A stretch of 64,000 nt of DNA from positions 124,001 to 188,000 of the forward strand of contig NZ_JAAVUQ010000012.1 of assembly GCF_018449515.1 (NCBI RefSeq), given 5' to 3'. A program made the position numbers and the translations under genes. The DNA comes from Caballeronia sp. dw_19 (GTDB lineage: Bacteria > Pseudomonadota > Gammaproteobacteria > Burkholderiales > Burkholderiaceae). Under the pieces are notes generated by a model that did no database searches, had not been told where the DNA came from, and worked only from the letters and a program-made list of their open reading frames with translations. Below, piece by piece: positions 16,483 to 26,271 of the stretch (positions are counted from its first letter, which is position 1; each line of letters starts with the position of its first letter).

Positions 16483-18681
16483 ATGAGTCTCCACACTACC
16501 AACCCTCGCTCCGCGTCGAACGCCGACGATGAGATCGATCTGTCTGCGATCGCTGTGACCCTCCGGGAGAACAAGCTTCTCATTTCGTTGGTTGCTGCCG
16601 CCACGCTCGCGTTGGGTATTGGCTACGCGATTTTTTCCACGCCGGTGTTCCGCGCGGACGCAATGGTTCAGGTCGACGACAACTCGGGTGCGATGAACGA
16701 CAAGCTGGGTGATCTGGCCGAGTTGTTCGGCGGCAAGGCCACGGCCGATGCCGAAATTGAGCTGATCCGTTCGCGCGAGTTGATTGATGCAACCGTTCGC
16801 AGTCTTCACCTCGATATTGATGCGAAGCCGCGCTATTTTCCGTTGATTGGTTCATGGATCGCACGCAGCGCTGCTACGGATCAACTCGCGGCGCCTTTGT
16901 GGGGACTGAGTAGCTATGCGTGGGGTGGAGAGCAATTGGAAGTGACTCAATTCGACGTGCCTCCCGTCCTGTACGACGAGAAATTCAAGCTGGTCGCCGG
17001 TTCCAATCAGACGTTCGAGCTTAGAGGCCCGGATGGCGATGTCGTTCTCAAAGGGCGTCTCGGCGAACCTGTGGTTGGCAAGACCCAATACGGGCCTGTG
17101 AGTCTGACGGTCAGCAGATTCGTGGCGCGGGCTGGCACTGTGTTCAAGCTGAAACGTTCGTCAACACAGCTTGTGACCGAGAAGTTGCAGAAAGATCTTG
17201 ATATCAGTGAGAAGGTCAAGCAGTCGGGCATTGTCGGGGTTCGGCTGGATGGGATCGACAGCGCACGCACCGCCGATACGGTCAATGCGATCGTGCGTGG
17301 CTACGTGCAGCGCAACGTTGGTTTGAAGTCCGGTCAAGCCGCGCAGATGCTGGGTTTCCTTGACAATCAACTTCCGGAGTTGAAGTCGGGCCTCGATAAC
17401 TCGGAGCAGCGTTACAACACGTTCCGAAACAAGACCGGCACGGTCGACCTCGTAGAGGAAAGCCGGCTGTTGCTGCAGTCGATCGTCGACGGAAAGACGC
17501 GTATCACCGCGCTGGAGCAACAGCGGGCGGACCTGTTGCAGCGCTTTACGCCGAACCATCCTTCTGTTGCGGCCATCGACGCCCAACTGGCGGACTTGCA
17601 ACGCGAACAGAATCAACTCACCGCGAAGGTCTCGTCCCTCCCGGACACGCAGCAAGCCGCAGTGCGGTTGATGCGTGACGTGAATGTCAATACAGGTCTC
17701 TATATGAACCTGATGACCAGCGCGCAGCAGCTCCAGGTCCTCAAGGCGGGACAACAGGGCAATGTTCGCGTAGTTGACTACGCCGTGGTTGCGGAACAAC
17801 CGGTCAAGCCCAAGAAACTCATTGTCATTGGCGCCGCGGGTGTTCTCGGTTTGCTGCTGGGCGTCGGCGCGGCGCTGCTCCGGCGCTCTTTGAATCGCGG
17901 CATGGAAGACACGCTGGAGATAGAGGAAGCCGCGGGCGTGCCGGTCTACGCAGTCATCCTGCACAGCGAACGTCAAATCGTGCTGCAGCGATCGGCGCGG
18001 CGCGGAGACCGGGGGCAGCATGTTCTCGCGTCCTCGTCGTCGGGAGACATCGCGGTGGAAGGTATCCGGAGTCTGCGCACCGCGCTGCTGTTTCGCATGG
18101 CAAAGGCAACCAACAACGTCGTGATGGTGGCGGGCCCTCGCCCTGATATTGGTAAGTCGTTCTTATCAGTGAATCTGGCTGCTGTGCTGGCGTCCGCCGG
18201 CAAGCGCGTGTTGCTCATAGACGCCGATCTGCGTCGCGGGAACCTTCACGCTTACTTCGGAAAATTCCGTGATCCAGGACTTCAGGATGCCATGACCGGG
18301 GCAGCGATTGATACGGTCGTGCGCCGGCACGTGCTCCCCAATCTGGATCTGCTTACACGCGGCGCGCTTTCGCCGAGCCCGTCGGAAGTGCTGATGAGCG
18401 ATCGGCTCGGAAAAATTATCGAGCACTTGTCGCATGCCTATGACCTCGTGATCGTGGATACGCCACCGATTCTTGCGGCAACCGATTCGTCGGTGATCGG
18501 CAAGCATGCGGGAACGACGTTGCTTGTGATGCGCCATGGCCGGCATTCGGAAACCGAGCTTCGGGAGTCGATGAGATTGCTCGGCGGCGCGGGCGTTGAA
18601 GTCAAGGGCATTGTGCTCACTGACGTGCCGCAACGGAGCGCCGCACATGGTACTTACGCGGCGTACGAAAGCGCCACGTAA
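16483..18681 (+). CDS. wzc: polysaccharide co-polymerase / BY-type tyrosine autokinase (Wzc-like)
   Basis: A 732-residue inner-membrane protein that sets chain length and couples the polymerase to the Wza channel. A Wzz domain with a first membrane helix is near 30-55, a periplasmic coiled-coil region follows to about 430, then the second helix (about 445-465) and a cytoplasmic kinase domain. The kinase has Walker A GPRPDIGKS (about 550), Walker A' VLLIDADLRRG and Walker B YDLVIVDTPP. The C-terminal tail, GTYAAYESAT, carries only two tyrosines (725 and 728), whereas Wzc-type tails usually hold a cluster of five or more. It lies three bases behind the phosphatase gene. Confidence 0.93.
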   Translation: MSLHTTNPRSASNADDEIDLSAIAVTLRENKLLISLVAAATLALGIGYAIFSTPVFRADAMVQVDDNSGAMNDKLGDLAELFGGKATADAEIELIRSRELIDATVRSLHLDIDAKPRYFPLIGSWIARSAATDQLAAPLWGLSSYAWGGEQLEVTQFDVPPVLYDEKFKLVAGSNQTFELRGPDGDVVLKGRLGEPVVGKTQYGPVSLTVSRFVARAGTVFKLKRSSTQLVTEKLQKDLDISEKVKQSGIVGVRLDGIDSARTADTVNAIVRGYVQRNVGLKSGQAAQMLGFLDNQLPELKSGLDNSEQRYNTFRNKTGTVDLVEESRLLLQSIVDGKTRITALEQQRADLLQRFTPNHPSVAAIDAQLADLQREQNQLTAKVSSLPDTQQAAVRLMRDVNVNTGLYMNLMTSAQQLQVLKAGQQGNVRVVDYAVVAEQPVKPKKLIVIGAAGVLGLLLGVGAALLRRSLNRGMEDTLEIEEAAGVPVYAVILHSERQIVLQRSARRGDRGQHVLASSSSGDIAVEGIRSLRTALLFRMAKATNNVVMVAGPRPDIGKSFLSVNLAAVLASAGKRVLLIDADLRRGNLHAYFGKFRDPGLQDAMTGAAIDTVVRRHVLPNLDLLTRGALSPSPSEVLMSDRLGKIIEHLSHAYDLVIVDTPPILAATDSSVIGKHAGTTLLVMRHGRHSETELRESMRLLGGAGVEVKGIVLTDVPQRSAAHGTYAAYESAT

Positions 18682-18714
18682 TAAGTGTTCAAAGACTGCA
18701 ACGCATTACCCCTG

Positions 18715-18731
18715 ATACGCATGTTGCGTAT
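18715..18731. other. 7-bp inverted repeat between wzc and wecB
   Basis: ATACGCA and TGCGTAT flank a TGT loop in the 80-base gap between the two genes. No T-run follows. It could be an RNA processing or protein-binding site marking the boundary between the export module and the sugar-synthesis module. Confidence 0.3.
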
Positions 18732-18761
18732 TCTGGAAAACGTGTCGATCCAGGACTTTTT

Positions 18762-19943
18762 ATGAATAAAAAAGTACTACTTACATTTGGGACACGTCCG
18801 GAAGCCATTAAGATGGCTCCGCTTGTCAAGCTTCTGAAAGACACTGAGGGGATTGACTGCTACGTCTGCGTGACCGGCCAGCATCGGCAAATGCTCGATC
18901 AGGTGCTTGAACTATTTCAGATCCGGCCGCATTTTGACCTCAACGTCATGAAGCGCAGCCAGGATCTGTATGACATGACGACCGCGATCGTACTCGGCAT
19001 GCGCGACGTCATAAAAGACTGCAAGCCCGATATCGTGCTGGTCCACGGCGATACCACGACCACGATGGCGGCGAGTCTGGCAGCGTTTTATCAGCGCGTT
19101 CCGGTGGGGCATGTGGAAGCGGGGCTAAGGACCGGAAACCTGCTTTCGCCGTGGCCTGAGGAGGGCAACCGCAAGTTGACCGGCTCTCTCGCGGCAGTGC
19201 ATTTCGCCCCGACTGACCGGGCGCGCCACAACCTGCTCGCGGAGAACGTCCCGGATGAACGAATCGTAGTCACGGGCAACACAGTGATCGATGCACTGCT
19301 TCATGTTCGCCGCCTGCTCGAGATCGATCCGCAATTACGCGCGAACGCCGAGCGGCATCTGCCTCGGCTCGCTCCGGGGCGGCGCATGCTCCTCGTCACG
19401 GGACATCGGCGTGAGAGTTTCGGTTCTGGCTTCGAGCGCATTTGTGCGGCACTCGCCGAGATTGCGCATGCGCGTCCCGACATTGACGTGGTCTACCCGG
19501 TGCATTTGAACCCGTTGGTCCAGGAGCCCGTCACGCGGCTGCTTACGGGCATTCCCAATATCCATTTGATCGAACCGCTTGACTATGTTCCCTTCGTGCT
19601 CCTGATGGATAGAGCGCATTTGATACTTACCGATTCCGGCGGGGTTCAGGAGGAAGCGCCATCGCTCGGCAAGCCGGTGTTGGTGATGCGTGATACGACA
19701 GAACGTCAGGAAGCAGTCGATGCTGGCGTTGTCAGACTGGTCGGTACGGAAGTGCGGGCGATTGTGGATGGGGTGTCGGAACTGCTGGACGACTCCGCGG
19801 CGTATCGCTCAATGAGCAGTGGAGAAAATCCTTACGGCGATGGGCACGCGTGTGAACGGATCGTGAATGCGCTCAGGCCTGCGTGGGTAGCCAAGAAGGG
19901 CAACCTCGACACGACAGTTGAACAACTAGAAACCTCTACATAA
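18762..19943 (+). CDS. wecB: UDP-N-acetylglucosamine 2-epimerase (non-hydrolysing)
   Basis: A 393-residue cytoplasmic enzyme that converts UDP-GlcNAc to UDP-ManNAc. Family hallmarks are GTRPEAIKMAPLVKLL at the N-terminus, VHGDTTTTMAASLAAFY, VGHVEAGLRTG, the TGHRRESFG loop, and TDSGGVQEEAPSLGKPVLVMRDTTERQEA near the C-terminus. Length is normal for WecB/MnaA. It is followed 18 bases later by wecC, whose enzyme takes the product, so the pair supplies UDP-ManNAcA for this locus. Confidence 0.95.
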   Translation: MNKKVLLTFGTRPEAIKMAPLVKLLKDTEGIDCYVCVTGQHRQMLDQVLELFQIRPHFDLNVMKRSQDLYDMTTAIVLGMRDVIKDCKPDIVLVHGDTTTTMAASLAAFYQRVPVGHVEAGLRTGNLLSPWPEEGNRKLTGSLAAVHFAPTDRARHNLLAENVPDERIVVTGNTVIDALLHVRRLLEIDPQLRANAERHLPRLAPGRRMLLVTGHRRESFGSGFERICAALAEIAHARPDIDVVYPVHLNPLVQEPVTRLLTGIPNIHLIEPLDYVPFVLLMDRAHLILTDSGGVQEEAPSLGKPVLVMRDTTERQEAVDAGVVRLVGTEVRAIVDGVSELLDDSAAYRSMSSGENPYGDGHACERIVNALRPAWVAKKGNLDTTVEQLETST

Positions 19944-19961
19944 AGACAAAAGGTAAAGATC

Positions 19962-21206
19962 ATGGAATTCGATGTGATTTCGGTCATCGGACTCGGCTAT
20001 ATCGGTTTGCCGACTGCGGCAGCCTTCGCTGCGCGGCGCAAAAAAGTGATTGGTGTCGACGTTAACCAGCGTACGGTCGACACCATCAACAAGGGCGCAA
20101 TTCATATTGTTGAGCCCGAACTCGACATGCTCGTTCACGCGGCTGTCACGCAGGGGTATCTGCGCGCGACTGTTACGCCGGAGCCGGCCGATGCGTTTCT
20201 TATTGCGGTGCCGACGCCTTTTCTTGAAGGGTTCAAGCCGGACTTGAGCTACATCGAGGCCGCGAGTCGGGCGATTGCGCCGGTGCTGAAAGCGGGCAAT
20301 CTGGTCGTGCTCGAATCAACGTCGCCCGTGGGTGCGACGGAGCAGATGGCGGTGTGGATGGCCGCGCTTCGTCCTGATCTGACTTTTCCACAGCAGGCCG
20401 GTGAGAGTTCCGATATTCGCATTGCGCATTGTCCCGAGCGCGTGTTGCCGGGGCATGTGATTCGTGAGCTTGTCGAGAACGACAGGGTGATCGGCGGAGC
20501 GACGCCCAGATGCAGTGAAGTGGCGCGCGAGTTGTATCAAATTTTCGTGCAGGGAGAATGCATTCTTACCGATGCCCGCACTGCCGAGATGTGCAAGCTC
20601 ACCGAGAATTCTTTCCGCGACGTGAACATTGCGTTCGCTAATGAGTTGTCCGTGATATGCGACGAACTCGATATCAACGTATGGGAACTGATCCGGCTTG
20701 CGAACCGTCATCCGCGCGTGAGTATTCTTCAGCCTGGGCCGGGTGTTGGCGGGCATTGTATTGCGGTCGACCCGTGGTTCATTGTCGATTCCGCGCCCGA
20801 ACTGGCTCGCCTGATTCGCATGGCGCGAATCGTCAACGACGATAAACCGCGTTATGTCATCGATCGTATCGAGCGCGCAGCCAAGAGGTTCAAGGAACCC
20901 GTGATCGCCTGTCTCGGGCTGGCTTTCAAGGCGAATATCGACGATCTGCGGGAGAGTCCGGCGCTGGATATCGCGCGCGAGATCGGTTTGCGGTTTGGTG
21001 GGCAGGTGATGGTTGTCGAGCCGAATATCAGGAAGTTGCCGGAATCGCTTGAGGGGATTGTGCGGTTTTGTGAATTGAATGAGGCACTGAACGAAGCGGA
21101 TGTGATCGTGATTCTTGTTGATCATACGCAGTTCAAGCGGGTCGATCCGGTCAGGCTGCAAGCGAAGGTCGTGATTGATACGCGAGGGTTGTTGTCTCGT
21201 GGCTAG
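19962..21206 (+). CDS. wecC: UDP-N-acetyl-D-mannosamine dehydrogenase
   Basis: A 414-residue member of the UDP-glucose/GDP-mannose dehydrogenase family. It oxidises UDP-ManNAc twice with NAD to UDP-ManNAcA. The NAD-binding GLGYIGLPTAAAFAAR is at residues 8-23. The catalytic cysteine sits in PGVGGHCIAVDPWFIV. The C-terminal UDP-binding part contains LGLAFKANIDDLRESPA. Placement directly behind wecB argues for ManNAc rather than Glc as substrate. A good purine stretch (AAAGGTAAAG) precedes the ATG. Confidence 0.94.
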   Translation: MEFDVISVIGLGYIGLPTAAAFAARRKKVIGVDVNQRTVDTINKGAIHIVEPELDMLVHAAVTQGYLRATVTPEPADAFLIAVPTPFLEGFKPDLSYIEAASRAIAPVLKAGNLVVLESTSPVGATEQMAVWMAALRPDLTFPQQAGESSDIRIAHCPERVLPGHVIRELVENDRVIGGATPRCSEVARELYQIFVQGECILTDARTAEMCKLTENSFRDVNIAFANELSVICDELDINVWELIRLANRHPRVSILQPGPGVGGHCIAVDPWFIVDSAPELARLIRMARIVNDDKPRYVIDRIERAAKRFKEPVIACLGLAFKANIDDLRESPALDIAREIGLRFGGQVMVVEPNIRKLPESLEGIVRFCELNEALNEADVIVILVDHTQFKRVDPVRLQAKVVIDTRGLLSRG

Positions 21207-21217
21207 TATTGCGACCT

Positions 21218-21239
21218 GTTGCGAATTAGGTTTCGCAAC
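21218..21239. other. 8-bp stem-loop between wecC and wzx
   Basis: GTTGCGAA and TTCGCAAC are perfect arms around a six-base loop, 12 bases after the wecC stop. No T-run follows, so readthrough into wzx is likely. The 198-base gap is the longest inside the forward part of the cluster before the lyase-like gene. Confidence 0.45.
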
Positions 21240-21404
21240 GTCCAACTTGCATCTTGATGCGGGGCGAACGCGTCCCGGCTTCCCCGAGAATATGTCGGGC
21301 ATTCGCGCTTCCACGGAAGTTCGCACCGAGCGCCCGCAGTGCTATCGCCTCGCGCAGTCGAGCACTGCTTTTTCAAGTTCTGTAGATGGGGCGAGGGAGC
21401 GCCC

Positions 21405-22715
21405 GTGAGTGACCAGGCTGGCGTCGAAAACTCAACGCGGCGGGCACCAAGGGCCGCTGCTGGTCTTGGCAGGAACTTTGTCGCGATGCTCGTTTGGCAG
21501 ATCGGCAATTACCTGGTACCGCTTGCTACTTTCCCGTATCTCACGCGGATCCTCGGGCCGACCGGGTTCGGTGTGTTGGGATACGTTATGGCGATAGCGA
21601 TCTATGGGACTGTGCTTACTGAATGGGGATTCAACCTGAGCGGCCCTCAGGCGGTAGTTGCGTTGAGGGGACGCTCCGGTGAGCTTAACGAACTCATTTG
21701 GTCGACGATTGGCGCAAAAGCATGCCTTTGTGTGGTTTCGTTCTGTGCCCTTCTCGCAGTGCTTCACTTTGATCACCAAGCAGCGGCCGCGCGCACCGCG
21801 ATCCTGTTGTCGTGGTTGGTCGTCGTAAGCAATGTCTTTACCCTAAACTGGCTTTTGCAGGGTCTTGAGCGATTCTCGCTGTTTGCGACCGTTTCGCTGG
21901 CTGGCCGTTTTATCACGTTGCCGCTGACATTTCTGCTGGTTCGTCAATCCAGCGATATCGCCATCGCCGTCGGAATTCAGGCGACAGCCCCGGTCTTTAC
22001 TGCGATCTTCTCGATGGTCGCTGCTCAGCGGCTCGGGGTATTGCGTAGCCCTAGGCTTTCTTGGAATTCAGTCCGATCGCGTCTGGCACAAAGCACGCAA
22101 ATGTTCGTCTCGTCGGCATCGGTAACGCTCTTTGGCGCGACCAATACCATCATTCTGGCCTCGCTGGCCGGACCGTATCAGGTGGGATTGTATGTTGCCG
22201 CCGATAAGTTAAAGACCGTCGGAAACATGGTCCCCGCTCAGATAAATACCATCCTTTATCCCCGCATATCCGCGCTGATGGTCGACGCACCTCGCGCAGC
22301 GGCCAAGCTGACGGTGATCGGCCTGATTGCAACAGCGGCGACCACGATGCTTGGTGTGCTGGCGATTACGTTTCTATCCGGACACGTCACCAGCCTGATA
22401 TTAGGAAGTGCTTTTCACGATTCTGCGACGGTGCTTCAGTTGCTTTGCCTGGCGACGTTATTTGGGAACCTGGCGTATTTCCTCGGGCTGCAAGTACTGG
22501 TTCCTTTCGCTGACAGCCGTAGACGCTCAATAGTTATGCTCGCGGCCGGTTGCCTGAGCATTGCGTTATCGCTGGTCCTGGTTCCGCGCTACGGCGCGGA
22601 CGGTGCGGCTGGATCATTCCTGATCGCTGAGATAGCGATCCTTAGTACGTATCTCGTCATCATCATGCGCTCGACTCCGATGCGTGCGCATTTCAAGCAA
22701 GTAATGAATTGGTAA
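21405..22715 (+). CDS. wzx: Wzx-type lipid-linked oligosaccharide flippase
   Basis: A 436-residue polytopic membrane protein of the polysaccharide-biosynthesis/MATE-like MOP superfamily that moves the undecaprenyl-linked repeat across the inner membrane. About twelve hydrophobic segments are visible. Typical N-terminal words are NYLVPLATFPYLTRILGPTGFGVLGY, and mid-protein AGPYQVGLYVAADKL. The GTG at 21405 was chosen because GCGAGGGA lies six bases upstream; the open frame extends 22 residues further with a Cys/Phe-rich sequence not typical of the family. The gene abuts the GT25 gene: TAA is followed directly by ATG. Confidence 0.88.
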   Translation: MSDQAGVENSTRRAPRAAAGLGRNFVAMLVWQIGNYLVPLATFPYLTRILGPTGFGVLGYVMAIAIYGTVLTEWGFNLSGPQAVVALRGRSGELNELIWSTIGAKACLCVVSFCALLAVLHFDHQAAAARTAILLSWLVVVSNVFTLNWLLQGLERFSLFATVSLAGRFITLPLTFLLVRQSSDIAIAVGIQATAPVFTAIFSMVAAQRLGVLRSPRLSWNSVRSRLAQSTQMFVSSASVTLFGATNTIILASLAGPYQVGLYVAADKLKTVGNMVPAQINTILYPRISALMVDAPRAAAKLTVIGLIATAATTMLGVLAITFLSGHVTSLILGSAFHDSATVLQLLCLATLFGNLAYFLGLQVLVPFADSRRRSIVMLAAGCLSIALSLVLVPRYGADGAAGSFLIAEIAILSTYLVIIMRSTPMRAHFKQVMNW

Positions 22716-23549
22716 ATGTCCATCATGTTTAACGTGCACGTTATATCTTTGAAGCGCTCGGATAGACGCGAATCCATCGGGAAGGTGCTGACTGATCAAA
22801 ATGTTCCCTTCACTTTTGAAGATGCGTTTGATGCGCGTGTCATATCCGACTCTGAATTCGGCATGCTTTATGACGACGATTCCGCGCGCAGTCGCTATGG
22901 TCGCTCCTTGAGCCGTGCAGAGGTGGCATGTTTTATAAGTCACAGGGAAGTCTGGAAGAAAATCGCGGAGTCGGGGCACGGCGCGGTGGTGCTTGAGGAT
23001 GACGCACTACTAGAGTCGGCGTTCTTCGAACGGGTGCTGCTTGTCTCGGACGAGCAGCTCGCGTCAATCACGGAGGTTGTATTACTTGGGCGCTCAAAGT
23101 TGCGCCGCGCGTCGGCTACGCGGACCTATTTTTATGAGCCGCTAAAGCGGGTCGATGTAGTCGACAGTATGCGCATCGGTGTTCCGTTCAAGCAGTGGAC
23201 TTCCGGCGCGGTCGGATACTGGATATCGGCACGCGGTGCCCGTCTTGCATTGGCACATACGAACGGTAGGGTAAAGGCTCTGCTCGACGACTGGCCGTGG
23301 CATCGCGACCATGGCGGTATGCGTGTAAAGGAGCTGCGTCCCTATGCGGTGTGGGAGGGCTTCGAGATCATGGAAAGCAGCATTGAGGCTGATCGGCGAG
23401 CGCTCACGTCACTTCGCGCCAGCTGGCATGAAATCCTGCTGAAGCCGTTGCGCATATGCAGAACCTGTGTCCGATGGATGGTCATCTTCATGCTCAGCGT
23501 AGTAGCACGTCGATCTACATCGCATATGCGCGCGGCCAAGTATGAGTGA
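22716..23549 (+). CDS. glycosyltransferase family 25 (LPS/EPS type)
   Basis: A 277-residue cytoplasmic GT25. Family words are HVISLKRSDRRESI at the N-terminus, SRAEVACFISHREVWKKI (about 66-83), the AVVLEDDALLES acidic motif (about 89-100) that plays the metal-binding role, and SGAVGYWISARGARLAL. Members commonly transfer Gal or Glc in beta linkage. It begins immediately after the wzx stop codon and overlaps the polymerase gene by eight bases, so the genes are translated as a unit. A basic hydrophobic C-terminus could attach it to the membrane. Confidence 0.87.
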   Translation: MSIMFNVHVISLKRSDRRESIGKVLTDQNVPFTFEDAFDARVISDSEFGMLYDDDSARSRYGRSLSRAEVACFISHREVWKKIAESGHGAVVLEDDALLESAFFERVLLVSDEQLASITEVVLLGRSKLRRASATRTYFYEPLKRVDVVDSMRIGVPFKQWTSGAVGYWISARGARLALAHTNGRVKALLDDWPWHRDHGGMRVKELRPYAVWEGFEIMESSIEADRRALTSLRASWHEILLKPLRICRTCVRWMVIFMLSVVARRSTSHMRAAKYE

Positions 23550-24861
23550 TTTCGGCGCATATAAGACTTGGGCCGGCAGTCCAGGTATGGGCGACGGTAC
23601 TGTGTATTTCACAAGGCCATTGGTATGGGGTTTGCTGGTAGCTGGATTTGCGTTATCTCCGCTAGGCGACTTTCTATCTGTGTTTGCGCTGAAAGGCGGT
23701 GTCGGCGGTGACTTTGGCGCGCGGTACTCGCTTTTCCTGCGAGGAATTGTGCTCGTTGGGCTGTTGGCCATGATGTCATTTCGCGGCAGGGTACAGCTTT
23801 CAAGCTTGCGGATCATGCTTCTTGTGGTCGTGGCTGTTGGAGCGTCATCTATCTCCTATGCGCTCGCTGGAATGACCAGCGGAGAATATGTCGAGGAGGT
23901 CATCGCCATCCTCAAGGTATTTTCGTTCTTCGTATACGTCGCCGCATTGTCTGGATTGAGCGATCGGCAATTGGCGAAGCTCGAACCCGTTGTTCGAGCG
24001 GCTCTGATCATTTATGCGTTGTCGATCGTTGCAGGGGCAACTTTTTCGATCGACATGTTCCGGAGCTATCGTGGTGATACGCAGATTCGCGCCGGTTACA
24101 AGGGAATCATTTATGCGCAGAACGAGACCTCGGCTCTGATGATGATTGGATTATCATATGCATACCTGAGGATTTTGCACCGTGGGTGGACTTTCCTTGA
24201 CGCGATTTTTGTCGGATTACTACTTGTAGCATCGATGCTCGTCGGCACAAAGGGTGCGATGGTGGGGGCGCTAGGCGTTATATGTGCCTACTTCTATGCC
24301 CGGTATGGGATTCTCAAGGCGACGCTGCGAGCAGCGTCAGTAGCGATGTTGTTGATTGGAACCGCGATCGTGGTCTATGTGTCAGTGCCTGCGGTGCAGC
24401 AAGCGGTCGATCTTAGTCTCAACTATTTTGCCTACCAAAGAGATCGTACAACCGATGATCAGTTGCTCACGATCGTGATGTCTGGACGAAACGTAAAACT
24501 CGCTAATGTGTGGAGTGAGCTTAGCCGACAAGACTATGTCGCACTATTGACCGGCGGCTACCCCACGGTACGTTATCCGATTGAGATTGATGGCCCGGAC
24601 CTAGTGTTAGCACTAGGCTTCCCGGTGTTCTCGCTCTACCTTTTTGATCTCGGACGAACTTTCATTCATCGACGGGGTGGTTCCGTGGTCCGATTTGGAA
24701 AATTGTTCTTCGTCGTACTGATGGTGATTGCCTGCACAGCAGGACATGTACTCGTATCCGCGATCGTAGGTCCATTTCTCGCTGTCATCGCGGTACTTGT
24801 GAATCGCGCTGCCATATCGAGTAACTCGCCTTCCTCTAAGCGTGGATTTCACAATGACTGA
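23542..24861 (+). CDS. wzy: O-antigen/EPS polymerase, Wzy-like membrane protein
   Basis: A 439-residue protein with about eleven hydrophobic segments and a large loop (about 290-345) between late helices, the layout of Wzy polymerases. Wzy sequences are poorly conserved, so the call rests on topology and on the fact that this is the only unassigned polytopic protein in a locus that has Wzx, Wza and Wzc. Residues YAQNETSALMMIG resemble the QN(E)T(G) words of O-antigen-ligase-like proteins. It overlaps the genes on both sides (eight bases each). A ligase role is the main alternative. Confidence 0.78.
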   Translation: MSDFGAYKTWAGSPGMGDGTVYFTRPLVWGLLVAGFALSPLGDFLSVFALKGGVGGDFGARYSLFLRGIVLVGLLAMMSFRGRVQLSSLRIMLLVVVAVGASSISYALAGMTSGEYVEEVIAILKVFSFFVYVAALSGLSDRQLAKLEPVVRAALIIYALSIVAGATFSIDMFRSYRGDTQIRAGYKGIIYAQNETSALMMIGLSYAYLRILHRGWTFLDAIFVGLLLVASMLVGTKGAMVGALGVICAYFYARYGILKATLRAASVAMLLIGTAIVVYVSVPAVQQAVDLSLNYFAYQRDRTTDDQLLTIVMSGRNVKLANVWSELSRQDYVALLTGGYPTVRYPIEIDGPDLVLALGFPVFSLYLFDLGRTFIHRRGGSVVRFGKLFFVVLMVIACTAGHVLVSAIVGPFLAVIAVLVNRAAISSNSPSSKRGFHND

Positions 24862-26002
24862 AGCTGAAATTAGTCCCGCAACCAATGTGCCGTTGTTGCG
24901 ACCTCTGAAGGTACTCCACGTTGGACCCGGCTTCGGACAACGTGGAGGAGTCGCATCTGTTTTAGGCGAGCTTGCCGCAAGCGCGGTGCTTTTTGGAGAC
25001 GAGGGTATTTCGTTTTCTTTCTTCGAAACGCGCGGGTTTAAAAGGCCGATCAATCTGTTGCTGTTCGGACTTGTCGATATCCCCCGTTTTGTTATTGCCA
25101 TGTGCCAAAAAGTGGATGCTGTTCATTTTCACGTGTCGGCAGACGGATCGTTCTACAGAAAGTTCGTGCTCTATTTAATCGCTCGGTCCAGAGGGAAAAG
25201 GACGTTATTTCATTGGCATGCGAACAACCTCAAGGCGTTTCGCTCTAGCGCCGGTTGGATGGTCGCCCGCGCAGTAACTAACTTTGTTAGAGGCTCCGAC
25301 GCGGCAATTGGTGTATCTAGGGAGATGAGCCAGGACCTAGAAGACGAAAGAGGGACGCGGGATAGAATTTATACGATTGGGAACAGCGCATACGCGGCTG
25401 AGACAGCCACTAAAGACGGTGAGAAGACCGCCAGAAGTGACTGTCTCCCGTATCTTGCATTCGCTGCTCGTTTCGTGCCGGAGAAAGGAATCGCAGATTT
25501 ATTTGCTGCCATCGCACTACTTAAGGGTGAAGGATGTTTCGCTCGTCTCAAACTCGCCGGCACCGGCGACATTCGCCCCTGGGAGCAAATGATTGAGAAC
25601 CTCCAAATTAGCGATCGCGTTACGTTCGTAGGATGGCTCAGCGGTGAGGAGAAGTTGCAGTTCTACCGCGACGCACGGGCTTTCTGTTTGCCCAGCTATC
25701 GGGAGCCTTTTGGCATCGTGACGCTTGAAGCCATGTTCTGCGGCGTCGCGGTCATCGGCACGAATAGAGGGGGATTTCTTGATCTCGTTGAAGAGGGTGT
25801 GACAGGTTATTTGGTTGCGCCGCGTGATCCTAAAGCGCTGGCTGGAAGTATTCGATCGTTGATAGAAAGTCCAGAGAGCGCTCGGCAGATGGGACTTGCC
25901 GGTCGTGATAGGGCCCGGCGACTTTATTCGACTGAGGCCATCGTCGGTCAATATGTCCAGTGCTATCGAGATGTCGCAATGAAAAGAACAGGAAGGCAAT
26001 GA
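24854..26002 (+). CDS. glycosyltransferase family 4
   Basis: About 382 residues with a GT-B fold. The N-terminal glycine-rich loop HVGPGFGQRGGVASVLGELA is typical of GT4. The C-terminal half has FAARFVPEKGIADLFAAI, then PSYREPFGIVTLEAMFCGVAVIGTNRGG, the E-x7-E retaining-transferase signature that holds the nucleotide sugar. The ATG at 24854 overlaps the polymerase stop by eight bases; a GTG four codons upstream is an alternative. Donor and acceptor are not known. Its stop overlaps another ATG at 25999 (see the lyase-like gene). Confidence 0.88.
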   Translation: MTEAEISPATNVPLLRPLKVLHVGPGFGQRGGVASVLGELAASAVLFGDEGISFSFFETRGFKRPINLLLFGLVDIPRFVIAMCQKVDAVHFHVSADGSFYRKFVLYLIARSRGKRTLFHWHANNLKAFRSSAGWMVARAVTNFVRGSDAAIGVSREMSQDLEDERGTRDRIYTIGNSAYAAETATKDGEKTARSDCLPYLAFAARFVPEKGIADLFAAIALLKGEGCFARLKLAGTGDIRPWEQMIENLQISDRVTFVGWLSGEEKLQFYRDARAFCLPSYREPFGIVTLEAMFCGVAVIGTNRGGFLDLVEEGVTGYLVAPRDPKALAGSIRSLIESPESARQMGLAGRDRARRLYSTEAIVGQYVQCYRDVAMKRTGRQ

Positions 26003-26271
26003 ATACGAAATGCCTTAGTGCCGCTAGGCTGTTTCTGTCGTTGAGCGCCTGGAGACGGGAACCGAAAAGCATGGATTTGTATGCAGTCGAGAGTCGATGC
26101 AACGCAATCCATTCGGCGAACGTTGGAGACTGGCAACCTGCCGCAATGATGGTTGCGGAACCTCATTCGGATGAGAGGAGGGCTGTCGAAGATTCGCTGT
26201 CGCCCGGACTCTACACAGGTCTTTTCCACATTGAATGCTGCCGCGAGGTTGCCGCACGAATTGGAGCGGTA

